From the NCBI GenBank assembly GCA_945788625.1, contig CALZMQ010000035.1, forward strand, positions 1-56,462: 56,462 nt of DNA, in the 5' to 3' direction. Below, in pieces: positions 28,588 to 36,625 of the stretch. Made by a program: the position numbers and the translations under genes. The notes under the pieces were generated by a model. It saw nothing but the letters and a program-made list of their open reading frames with translations, was not told where the DNA came from and did no database searches. The stretch's first letter is position 1. Each line of letters opens with the position of its first letter. Source of the DNA: an uncultured Woeseiaceae bacterium. Lineage in GTDB: Bacteria > Pseudomonadota > Gammaproteobacteria > Steroidobacterales > Woeseiaceae.

Positions 28588-29957
28588 CCACACAATCAGA
28601 GACCAGGGACTGGGCATCCCTCGCGCGTCAAATCGACGGCTTGAGGCTTGACAGGTCGGTCCGCAAGAAGGCATCGCAGGATTTTGGCGGGGTCGTGCGA
28701 AGAACCCCTGCCGCGATTGTCGATGCGCGTTCTTCGACGCACGAACAGCAGGTTATCGAGGAGTGCCGACGGCTACGTATTCCATTGACGATCCAGGGAT
28801 TCGGTGGCTCAGTGAATGGACAGTCACTTGTCGGGTCGGGCATTTTGTTGCGGCGCAAAGAGAAGACACCAGCCCCGGTGCGATTTCTCGATGATACGCG
28901 CGTCGAAATCTCGGGGCGCAGCCGTTGGTGGGATGTTGAGAGGCGCCTGCACAAAGAAGGAATGTGTATCCCCGTTCTGGCGGATTTCCTGGGCCTGACT
29001 GTTGGTGGGACACTGTCGGTGGGTGGTTACGGTTTCGACTCGATCAGGCACGGCGCCCAGGTCGACCAGGTCGAACGATTGTCTTTGATCAAACCTGACG
29101 GCCAAATCATTCAGTGTTCGGCGCGGGAAAACGCGGACCTCTTTTCATGTGCTTTGGCGGGCCTGGGCCAGATTGGTCTTATCGATAACGTAGTTGTGCG
29201 TACGATCCCACATACGCGATATACCGTCATGTACAACTTCGCCCACAAGTCGATGATCGATATGGCAAAATCGTTCCGGTGGATGGCAAATGGGGATGCC
29301 GGACCGGACATGTTCAAGGGCTTGTATTCGCGAGGGCGTGCTGTTTCAACCTACGGTGTGGGCTGTGGGACACTCGGCGAAGTATCGAACGCCGAACCGC
29401 CGGTTGACTTCGGGCGTAATCCTCGACGATTCGTAATTCCGCAGCATCGATTTGCCAGGAGTCTTCTCGTATCGGCATGGGTCGCGAGCTTTGGGCGCGC
29501 TTCACGCATGTGGGTGGATTACGTCCTCGACTATGACGGCCTCCTCAGCTTCGTCGACTTTCTTTCGACCCAGATAGGGAACGACGCATTCGGCGGCTAT
29601 CTCAAAAGCGTTTACATCCTCGGAATACGTCGCAAGAAACGACAGCATCGGATTCCGCTCGAGGCGTCCGGGGCAATTTCCGCTCCGGTTGCGTTCGGTG
29701 TCGGCTTGTACTCGATGGTGCCGCGTTCCGACCAGAGCGGCGTCGATCATCTTCGTGCGGCGCACGCAACGATGCTCGAAAAATGTGTTGCGCTGGGCGG
29801 GCGACCGTATCTGTATGGAATCCACGAATTCGATGAGAACATACTGCGGCAAATTTACGGCGATGACTATGTGGCCTTGCAGCAATTGAAAGCGAAACTG
29901 GATCCGGACGGATTGTTTCAGGCACGCAAACTGATCGATGAGGCTCGCGCGCTATGA
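28584..29957 (+). CDS. FAD-linked oxidoreductase resembling cytokinin dehydrogenase
   Basis: A PCMH-type flavoprotein of about 457 residues. The FAD loop (IQGFGGSVNGQSLVGSG) and DFLGLTVGGTLSVGGYGFDS, RHGAQVDQVERLSLI and FSCALAGLGQIGLIDNVVVR follow the order and wording of cytokinin dehydrogenases. The position that carries the FAD-linking His in GHGHS-type plant enzymes is Gly here (about residue 75), so covalent histidyl attachment is not expected. GTG 28584 overlaps the upstream TGA. Its stop overlaps the cyclase start (ATGA, 29954-29957). A relation to other sugar or isoprenoid-lipid oxidases such as DprE1 is more distant. Substrate unknown. Confidence 0.8.
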   Translation: MTTQSETRDWASLARQIDGLRLDRSVRKKASQDFGGVVRRTPAAIVDARSSTHEQQVIEECRRLRIPLTIQGFGGSVNGQSLVGSGILLRRKEKTPAPVRFLDDTRVEISGRSRWWDVERRLHKEGMCIPVLADFLGLTVGGTLSVGGYGFDSIRHGAQVDQVERLSLIKPDGQIIQCSARENADLFSCALAGLGQIGLIDNVVVRTIPHTRYTVMYNFAHKSMIDMAKSFRWMANGDAGPDMFKGLYSRGRAVSTYGVGCGTLGEVSNAEPPVDFGRNPRRFVIPQHRFARSLLVSAWVASFGRASRMWVDYVLDYDGLLSFVDFLSTQIGNDAFGGYLKSVYILGIRRKKRQHRIPLEASGAISAPVAFGVGLYSMVPRSDQSGVDHLRAAHATMLEKCVALGGRPYLYGIHEFDENILRQIYGDDYVALQQLKAKLDPDGLFQARKLIDEARAL

Positions 29958-32900
29958 TTTGCGCATCCTGCAATTTCCGCAACGAACCAAGTAACAAGTT
30001 CTGCGGCGGCTGCGGCAATCCGCTGGCTCGGAAATGCGGCAAGTGTGCTGCCGACCTGGACGAGGATGCGCTTTTCTGCGGTCAGTGCGGGAGCCCGGTG
30101 GTGGTGGCGGAAAGACTGGCGCCCGACATCGAGACGGAGCGACGCTTCGTGACCGTCATGTTTTGTGACCTTGAGGGTTCTACGGAGATGTCCAGCAAGC
30201 TCGACCCCGAAGAACTGCACGACGTTATAAAGCAGTACCAGGCCGAGGCATCGCGCGTGATCGATCGTCATGAAGGATATGTCGCGCAATACCTGGGCGA
30301 TGGCATTCTTGTCTATTTTGGCTATCCCGTAGCGCACGAGGACGATGAACTGCGCGCGCTTGCAGCGAGTCTTGAAATCCTGGATCGAATCGCCACGCTC
30401 AGCGCTCGCTTGCTAGAAAGCCATGACGGTCTGAAACTGGCCGCGCGTATCGGAATCCATAGCGGGCCGGTCGTTGCCGGCGAGATAGGTGCCGGCGCCA
30501 GCCGCGAGAAACTGGCCCTGGGCCAGACGCCAAACATCGCCGCACGCCTGGAGAGCATCGCTGCGAGTAATACGGTGGTGGCGAGTAAAGCCACACGAGA
30601 CCAGGTGGATGACAGTTTCACGTTCGAGCCGCTTGGCCTGAAGTCACTCAAAGGCGTTCCGGACGACATCGAAGTCTTCCGTGTATCCAAGAACATCGGA
30701 GATGGAGAATATTCGGATTTGCCTACCGGGCAGTCGCGCACACCGCTCGTTGGCCGACAGGAAGAATTACGCGAATTAGTCGATATGTTTAAAGCGGCGC
30801 AGGCTGGCAATGGTGCTGTGGCGGAGTTGATCGCTGATCCGGGGCTTGGAAAATCACGCCTCATGCGAGCGTTTCTCGATTCGAGTCGAGATACAACTCA
30901 TACAGTCGTTTACGGCCGGTCGGCGGCAATCGAATCGACAACGTCTTTTAGCGGATTGTCGGATTTGCTGAAGCGTCGCTTCCAATTGAGTGACTCCGAT
31001 TCAGACCTGACTAAGGTATCCAAGATCGAGGCCCAGCTGGTTCGTCACGGTGTCGATCCCAACCGTTTCCTGCCGATCTTCGCAAGCCTGTTGTCGATCG
31101 GACCGACGCCGGAGTACGAAGCTACCGGAATTGCCGGTGCTGAGCTCAGGAGTGAATCGGTGGAGGCCGTAATTGAATTCCTGATGGCACTGGCTCGCGA
31201 ACAACCGCTGTTGCTGGTCTTCGAGGATCTCCATTGGGCGGATTCGTCGACCCTCGAGGTTCTCGACAAGCTGGTCGGCCTGGCCGATAAGCACTCACTG
31301 TTTTGCCTCATGACAACGCGGCCTGTTTTTCAGCACGAATGGTCCGGAGAAATTCACCGCATAGAGCTACGACCCTTGCAGCGTCCTGAAGTAGAGGCGA
31401 TGGTGACCGCGATCTGCGGTGGCAAAAAGCTGCCGTCCGACCTGATGGACAGGCTGGTGGAAAAAGCCGATGGCATCCCCCTGTATGCCGAGGAAGTAAC
31501 CAAGCTCGTGTTGGAATCGCCGGTCCTGATTGACCGTGGCGACAGTTATGAGATCGAGGGCGGCGTTGAGTCGATTCTCATTCCAACTACTTTGCATGGG
31601 TGGCTGACCGCGCGCCTGGACAAGCTGGGCACGGTAAAAGAGCTCGCGCAAGTGGCCTCGGTGTTGGGTCGTGAATTCTCGGTTGAAATGTTGTCGGCCA
31701 TCGCACCGGTCGATGAAAAATTGGTGCGGCAGGGTTTGGCAACGCTGGAGGAGGCTGAAATCGTCTATGCGAACGACGACCAAACGAGCTACATATTCAA
31801 ACATGCCCTGATCTGTGACGCTGCGTATAGCCTGCTTCTGCGCAGCACGCGACGCCAACTTCACGGTTCCACGGCACGAATCCTGGTTGAGCGTTTTCCG
31901 CGACAGGTGGCGAACGCGCCCGAATTGGTTGCGGGACATTTCGAAGCCGCGGATGAATGGCGCGAGGCGACGACGTATTGGTCCATGGCAGCGCGCAGCG
32001 CCATGCGTCAGGGTGCGACCGTCGAGGCCGTGCGACACGTTCGTTCCGGACTGGCTTTGATTCAGAAGCTTGGCGGTGACGATGACGTCAACCAACTCGA
32101 AATGGGCCTGCAGACCTTGCTGGCAGAATCGCTGGCCGCAACTCAGGGTTACGTGGCACCCGAGGTCGAGGCTGCCTACGCGCGTGCGCAGCAGCTTGGC
32201 AAAGACGTTGTCAGGAGCGAGGATCAATTCTGGATTCTTCTCGGAATCAGTTTTTTCCATATTGTCCGCGGCGACCTCGTCTCGGCCGAACAGGTTTCCG
32301 AGCAGTTGATCGGCATCGGGAGACATCTGACGCGAGCGGATCTCGAGTGCTATGGCGGCAACAGTCTGACGTGTACGCGGTATTTTGAAGGGAAGTTCGT
32401 CGCAGCGATGAACAGCCTGGACAGGTCTATCGCATTGGTATCGCCTGGCGATACGCTTTTCAGGGAAAGAACAGGATCGGATATTGCCGTAAATCACCTC
32501 TACTACAAAGCCCTTCTACTCTGGCATCACGGATTTCACGACGGTTCCCGCACTACGGCAGAGGAGGCCGTTCGCATGGCGCGTGAACAGCAGAATGACT
32601 ATTCGCTGGTGACTGCGCTGATATTCGCTGCCATTGATTTGGGCCATACGCGGCGCGACTACGCCGAGGTTCTCAAAGCCGCGCGCGAGGTCATCGATCT
32701 CGCTACCGGCCAAACTTTCGGAGTATGGGCGTTGCATGGTCAGATGTACGAGGTCTGGGCCCAGCTCGCGGACCCCGAGGTCAGGAAAGGGATCTCCATG
32801 CCGGAGCGCGTTGAGTTATGCGAGCGATTCGAAGCGGCGCTGCAATTGTATCGGGCCAGCGGCGCAAAACTCAAAGTGCCAATTCAGCTATGCATTCTGG

Positions 32901-33280
32901 CGGAGTCTTTTTTGCACGCAGCGCTGCCTGATCGCGCATGGGAGGTAGTCAGCGAGGGAATATCTCTGGCCGAGTCAGGCGCAGATCAGGTGTGGCTGGT
33001 CGAGCTCTATTTGCTCAAGAGCACATGCCTGCGTGCAAGAGGCGGCTCACAAGACGAATGTGAACAAGCTCTTGCTCATGCCGTAAAAATCGCTCGTTCA
33101 CAGGGTTCGGTTGGATTGGAGCGGCGCGCTGCAACGAAACTGGGCGAAGAGATGCGCGACCAGGGGCGGGAAGACGCTGTTGTCGAGCTGCTTGCTCCGC
33201 TGGTCGCCGAGTGGCAGGTGGATAGGAAGTCACCCGATTATCGCGCGGTCAAAGACCTGCTGGAAAGTTGCACTTTATGA
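29954..33280 (+). CDS. multidomain class III adenylate/guanylate cyclase with zinc ribbons, ATPase and TPR region
   Basis: A 1108-residue signalling protein. Residues about 3-46 hold two CxxC zinc ribbons (CASCNFRN, FCGGCGNPL, KCGKCAADL and FCGQCGSP). Residues about 62-230 are a class III cyclase domain with both metal Asp positions (MFCDLEGST and YLGDGILVYFGYP) and LALGQTPNIAARLES. Then comes an NTPase with an altered Walker A (ADPGLGKSR) and Walker B (LLLVFEDLHWAD). The last about 450 residues are helical TPR-like repeats. This is a known bacterial cyclase architecture; the effector and product (cAMP versus cGMP) are not certain. It is embedded in the operon with ATGA overlaps on both sides, which is unusual for a signalling enzyme. 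Confidence 0.9.
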   Translation: MICASCNFRNEPSNKFCGGCGNPLARKCGKCAADLDEDALFCGQCGSPVVVAERLAPDIETERRFVTVMFCDLEGSTEMSSKLDPEELHDVIKQYQAEASRVIDRHEGYVAQYLGDGILVYFGYPVAHEDDELRALAASLEILDRIATLSARLLESHDGLKLAARIGIHSGPVVAGEIGAGASREKLALGQTPNIAARLESIAASNTVVASKATRDQVDDSFTFEPLGLKSLKGVPDDIEVFRVSKNIGDGEYSDLPTGQSRTPLVGRQEELRELVDMFKAAQAGNGAVAELIADPGLGKSRLMRAFLDSSRDTTHTVVYGRSAAIESTTSFSGLSDLLKRRFQLSDSDSDLTKVSKIEAQLVRHGVDPNRFLPIFASLLSIGPTPEYEATGIAGAELRSESVEAVIEFLMALAREQPLLLVFEDLHWADSSTLEVLDKLVGLADKHSLFCLMTTRPVFQHEWSGEIHRIELRPLQRPEVEAMVTAICGGKKLPSDLMDRLVEKADGIPLYAEEVTKLVLESPVLIDRGDSYEIEGGVESILIPTTLHGWLTARLDKLGTVKELAQVASVLGREFSVEMLSAIAPVDEKLVRQGLATLEEAEIVYANDDQTSYIFKHALICDAAYSLLLRSTRRQLHGSTARILVERFPRQVANAPELVAGHFEAADEWREATTYWSMAARSAMRQGATVEAVRHVRSGLALIQKLGGDDDVNQLEMGLQTLLAESLAATQGYVAPEVEAAYARAQQLGKDVVRSEDQFWILLGISFFHIVRGDLVSAEQVSEQLIGIGRHLTRADLECYGGNSLTCTRYFEGKFVAAMNSLDRSIALVSPGDTLFRERTGSDIAVNHLYYKALLLWHHGFHDGSRTTAEEAVRMAREQQNDYSLVTALIFAAIDLGHTRRDYAEVLKAAREVIDLATGQTFGVWALHGQMYEVWAQLADPEVRKGISMPERVELCERFEAALQLYRASGAKLKVPIQLCILAESFLHAALPDRAWEVVSEGISLAESGADQVWLVELYLLKSTCLRARGGSQDECEQALAHAVKIARSQGSVGLERRAATKLGEEMRDQGREDAVVELLAPLVAEWQVDRKSPDYRAVKDLLESCTL

Positions 33281-34170
33281 ATTCCAGTCAGTTCGAAGGA
33301 CGTCTTGGACGCCTCTATCAAACCTCGGCAACAATTGTGGCCTACATGGAGTTGTGCCGCTTGCCACAAACGATAGTCGTGGTATTGGGAACGCTGATCG
33401 GTGCCGGTTTGGCCGGCGTCAACGCAACCGTCGAACTACTGCTCACCGTCTCGCTATCCAATGTGTGTTTGTTTATGGGTGCTATGGCGTTTAACGACTC
33501 TCGCGACGTTGCCGAAGACACTGTCAACAAACCGCGACGACCCGTGCCGTCCGGCAGGATTTCCGCGCAACATGCGCTTTGGTTCGCCATCGCCTGTTTC
33601 GCTGCCGGAATCGCTTTTGCAGCAACGGTCAACGTGTTGCTCGCCGTCGCCGCAGCAATGATCTGCTTACTGAGCGCTGCTTATACTCTTGCGCTCAAAC
33701 GCATACCGTTCCTCGGCAATATTTTGGTCTCGGCAGTATCGGTCTACCCGCTCTATTGCTGGATCATCGGGCAGTTGCCACTTGGCCAGGCGTTTTTCTT
33801 TGTCGTAGCCGCTGGATTCCTGATTCGGGTTGGAGCGGAACTCATCAAGACTGCGGAGGACTGCGTGGGTGACGACAAGGCCGGAATCCAAACCGCTGCT
33901 ACTGTCTGCGGCACTGCGTTTGCCTACCGTTTCGGAAGTCTCTTGATGTGCTCCGGGCTCGTTGTGTTGTGGAGTGCGCCCGACCTGTTCAGGGTTGTCA
34001 AGGTCGGATTGGTCGTGTCATCGGCTCTCGCTGCCTTGGCAATCGTGTTGTCGTTTCGGGCCGCAAGCCGCGAGCAGGGTCATCAGATGGTGCTTATCGA
34101 ACGCGCTATAATCAGTATTGTGGCTTCTGTGTTAGCAGCACAAGTTGTTTTTCCGCAGTTGGCGCACTAG
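33277..34170 (+). CDS. UbiA-family prenyltransferase
   Basis: An integral membrane transferase that joins a prenyl chain to an aromatic or other acceptor. The first Asp-rich motif is NDSRDVAEDTVNKPRRPVPS and the second is TAEDCVGDDKAGIQT. About eight to nine hydrophobic helices are present. ATG 33277 overlaps the cyclase stop (ATGA). The family includes 4-hydroxybenzoate, homogentisate, chlorophyll and decaprenyl-phosphoribose enzymes. Here the neighbours (glycosyltransferase, FAD oxidase) do not match a known ubiquinone operon, so a specialised role is likely. Confidence 0.9.
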   Translation: MNSSQFEGRLGRLYQTSATIVAYMELCRLPQTIVVVLGTLIGAGLAGVNATVELLLTVSLSNVCLFMGAMAFNDSRDVAEDTVNKPRRPVPSGRISAQHALWFAIACFAAGIAFAATVNVLLAVAAAMICLLSAAYTLALKRIPFLGNILVSAVSVYPLYCWIIGQLPLGQAFFFVVAAGFLIRVGAELIKTAEDCVGDDKAGIQTAATVCGTAFAYRFGSLLMCSGLVVLWSAPDLFRVVKVGLVVSSALAALAIVLSFRAASREQGHQMVLIERAIISIVASVLAAQVVFPQLAH

Positions 34171-34221
34171 AGCGCAGACTGACAATAATAACAGGCGTGG
34201 CGATCTTGGGGGTTGGACGAA

Positions 34222-35490
34222 ATGAACATAGCGATTAGAGCGTTGGTCTGCCTGTTGGCAGTGTCTATCGGGTCCGTCACTCTGGCCGCGCCGATAAAGA
34301 AGTATTCCTGCAATACACCTGTAGCCCTCAATTCGACTGGCAGTGTCTACAGCAAGGTCATCGTGCCGACGCCGGGGAAGATCAGAGAAACCGAGGTCGG
34401 CATCCTGGTCGACGCTACAACGGACGCTCCGTATGCCATGCAGCTCATCTACGGCACGTCGCCTCTGTACCTGGGGGAGTTTAAGAATGACGTGTATATG
34501 CGTCTCGATCAGGACGCACCACAGGCCTGTGCGGATGTTTGCAAAAATGGCTGCGGCTCCCTCGAGAAAGGGCCGCAGGCGTGCAAGCCCCCCGTGGGAT
34601 TCGACTTTTACCAACAAGTGAACCCCGCGTACCACCCCTGGTTGCTCCAGGTGAAGGGTGGCGAAGGCGCTCTGACCGAATGGTTGCTCCACGTAGATAT
34701 GGAAACCGGTGGCGTAAGCCCCACTGAGAAAAAGTGGGGGGGCATTGCGGTCGGCGTTTCCTACCTGATACTGACGCTTGCGTATGTCATCATGTTGATA
34801 CAGGGTTTTCGCCATCGAAGCTACGGCATGCCGCTGGTTGGCCAGGCGGCAATGTTGGGAGTGACGATTCTGGTCGTGGGGCCTGGGCCGATGTTGCAGC
34901 CCTGTCTCTTCGATGTCTTCATCCGTGTGCCGACGAATTTCGAGCCCGGCACCCTGGCGAACATTACTGCATTCATGTCCGGTTCTACGTTCGCCGTGTG
35001 GGTCTGGCGAATCGGCCTGGTCATTCAGGGGCTCGTATTTCTTCAATACCTGATGTGGGGGCGCAGCCATACTGATCTGACCGAGGCCAAGCGCAAGCAT
35101 TTCTACGCGATCGCCTTTGGCGTCTTGGCACTGTTTACGATCATAGAATACCTGTACATCGTGTTTTATCAGGACTATTACGTGAACGAGGTCTACCTGG
35201 TCGCGACGGCTATTATGGCAGTGTCATATCTCGTCGCCTTGTTCACAAAAACACAGCTGCGGGGATTCTCCGTATCTGTCGCATGGTGTTGGGCCATCGG
35301 GACGCTGCTTCTCTATACGGGAATCGTCATTGGGCATATGAATGAGGCTTTTCACGACCACCTGGACACGGGCTTCGGTTATATCCACGCGCTCTACGCG
35401 ATAGCGGTCGCGACATTCGTCATTTACGCGATTGGGCTCACACGGCGCTTCCGTTCAACCAAGCCAGGCCTGCTCCGACCCTCGGCGTAG
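34222..35490 (+). CDS. unknown polytopic membrane protein with exported Cys-containing N-domain
   Basis: I do not recognise the family. ATG 34222 begins a signal peptide (MNIAIRALVCLLAVSIGSVT). An about 150-residue periplasmic domain with several cysteines follows (ACADVCKNGCGSLEKG), probably disulfide-bonded. About seven membrane helices then follow (AVGVSYLILTLAYVIMLIQG, ITAFMSGSTFAVWVWRIGLV, AFGVLALFTIIEYLYIVFY and more). The layout of an extracytoplasmic domain plus seven helices recalls bacterial 7TMR receptors, but no homology is evident. It lies 51 bp after UbiA and ends 4 bp before the convergent methyltransferase gene. Confidence 0.7.
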   Translation: MNIAIRALVCLLAVSIGSVTLAAPIKKYSCNTPVALNSTGSVYSKVIVPTPGKIRETEVGILVDATTDAPYAMQLIYGTSPLYLGEFKNDVYMRLDQDAPQACADVCKNGCGSLEKGPQACKPPVGFDFYQQVNPAYHPWLLQVKGGEGALTEWLLHVDMETGGVSPTEKKWGGIAVGVSYLILTLAYVIMLIQGFRHRSYGMPLVGQAAMLGVTILVVGPGPMLQPCLFDVFIRVPTNFEPGTLANITAFMSGSTFAVWVWRIGLVIQGLVFLQYLMWGRSHTDLTEAKRKHFYAIAFGVLALFTIIEYLYIVFYQDYYVNEVYLVATAIMAVSYLVALFTKTQLRGFSVSVAWCWAIGTLLLYTGIVIGHMNEAFHDHLDTGFGYIHALYAIAVATFVIYAIGLTRRFRSTKPGLLRPSA

Positions 35491-35494
35491 AGAC

Positions 35495-36382
35495 CTATGC
35501 TGCGCTTGCGGACTTTACCGCCGAAAAGTAGCCATGCACGATGTGCCCGTCGATGAGTCCCTGGCAATAGGCTTTGGACGCTTTGATATGGCCTTGCCTG
35601 TTATTGCGCATGCGCGGATCAAAGCTGTACACGATCCAGTCGATATGAAGCTTTGCCGCCAGGGCAGGCAGGCGGCATTGGCGCAAGATCATCCGAGCGC
35701 ATGGCAAGACGTTTTCGGTGACGTCAGCCGTATTGATCTCTTTGAAACCGAGGTCGTCGAGAATTTCGACAACCTCGGTGTTCGTCGGGATATACGGAAT
35801 ATGCCACCCCTCCTGGACGTCGCGGTAGGCCAGTTTTTCTGAGGGCGATAGCGGTTCTTCCTGCAACAGGTAGTCAATAGCGCGCCAGTAGCCGCCCGGC
35901 TTCAGGATACGCTGCACACCTTCGAGGAATCTCCGGTTGTCGGCGGAGTGGCACATTGTTTCCTGATTTATGACGATGTCGAACGATGCATCGTCAAAAG
36001 TCATGGTGTCCATGTCCATGACGTGGAATTCGCACAGATCAGCGACACCCTTTGACGCTGCCAATTCGCGAGCAAGCAATATATGTTCTTCCGTTACCGT
36101 GATCCCGGCGACGTGACACCCGAATTTGGCTGCAGCCCATACGGCAAGGCCACCGATACCACAGCCGACATCCAATACGCGCGTAGCTTTGCCGGGATTT
36201 GTGCCCCGAAAGAGAATTTCGTTCGAGCGTAGTAAGGAATGTTGAATCGACTCGACGTCGTCTTCCCAAAAGCCGAAATGCCAGCCGTTCGAGTCGCCCG
36301 CGTAGTATAGATAATTTTGCGTCAAGTCTGCGTAGTAAGCCGGGATGTCCACGTAATTCAACCTGTTTCGTAAAGGGTGCAT
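35495..36382 (-). CDS. class I SAM-dependent methyltransferase (sterol/tocopherol-methyltransferase-like)
   Basis: The AdoMet site reads VLDVGCGIGGLAVWAAAKFG, with motif II NQETMCHSADNRRFLEGV and a post-domain ILKPGGYWRAIDYL. The N-terminal YYAGDSNGWHFGFWEDDVES is typical of the methyltransferases that act on lipids, tocopherols, sterols or glycine betaine precursors. ATG 36382 fits the family; a TTG at 36448 would add 22 residues. It converges on the UbiA/membrane-protein operon and may act in the same pathway, although it is on the opposite strand. Confidence 0.85.
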   Translation of the reverse strand: MHPLRNRLNYVDIPAYYADLTQNYLYYAGDSNGWHFGFWEDDVESIQHSLLRSNEILFRGTNPGKATRVLDVGCGIGGLAVWAAAKFGCHVAGITVTEEHILLARELAASKGVADLCEFHVMDMDTMTFDDASFDIVINQETMCHSADNRRFLEGVQRILKPGGYWRAIDYLLQEEPLSPSEKLAYRDVQEGWHIPYIPTNTEVVEILDDLGFKEINTADVTENVLPCARMILRQCRLPALAAKLHIDWIVYSFDPRMRNNRQGHIKASKAYCQGLIDGHIVHGYFSAVKSASAA

Positions 36383-36625
36383 GAGGCTAACAAGCACTGA
36401 GCACGCAAAGCAACTTTTGCTCCGGCGCGTGTTGAGCAAGGGAGTCAAGCGATGCAGAGAGATTTATTAACACTGCTATGGTCCAAAAGTAACAGTGGAA
36501 TCGTTGAGATTCGCTACCGTACGTAGGTGGATCATGGTCACGACATGAGCGCCGCCAGGAATCTGAACGCGTGCTGCGTTTAATTATTGGTTAGTATTGA
36601 CACAAAGTAGCGGGCCAGGGCCGAT
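36383..36625. other. intergenic region, no gene seen
   Basis: About 240 bp between divergent methyltransferase and TPR genes. It must hold both promoters. An A/T-rich stretch around 36578-36606 is the best candidate for the rightward promoter. No clear repeat or operator is seen. Confidence 0.35.

Noticed and set aside
28584..29957. Assignment of the FAD enzyme as DprE1 with UbiA as its phosphoribosyl partner
   Set aside because: The motif wording (DFLGLTVGGTLS, LAGLGQIG) fits cytokinin dehydrogenases better, and no DprE2-like reductase is present.
31367..32497. 376-codon frame antisense to the large cyclase gene
   Set aside because: It lies entirely inside a well-supported coding region and shows no protein family features.
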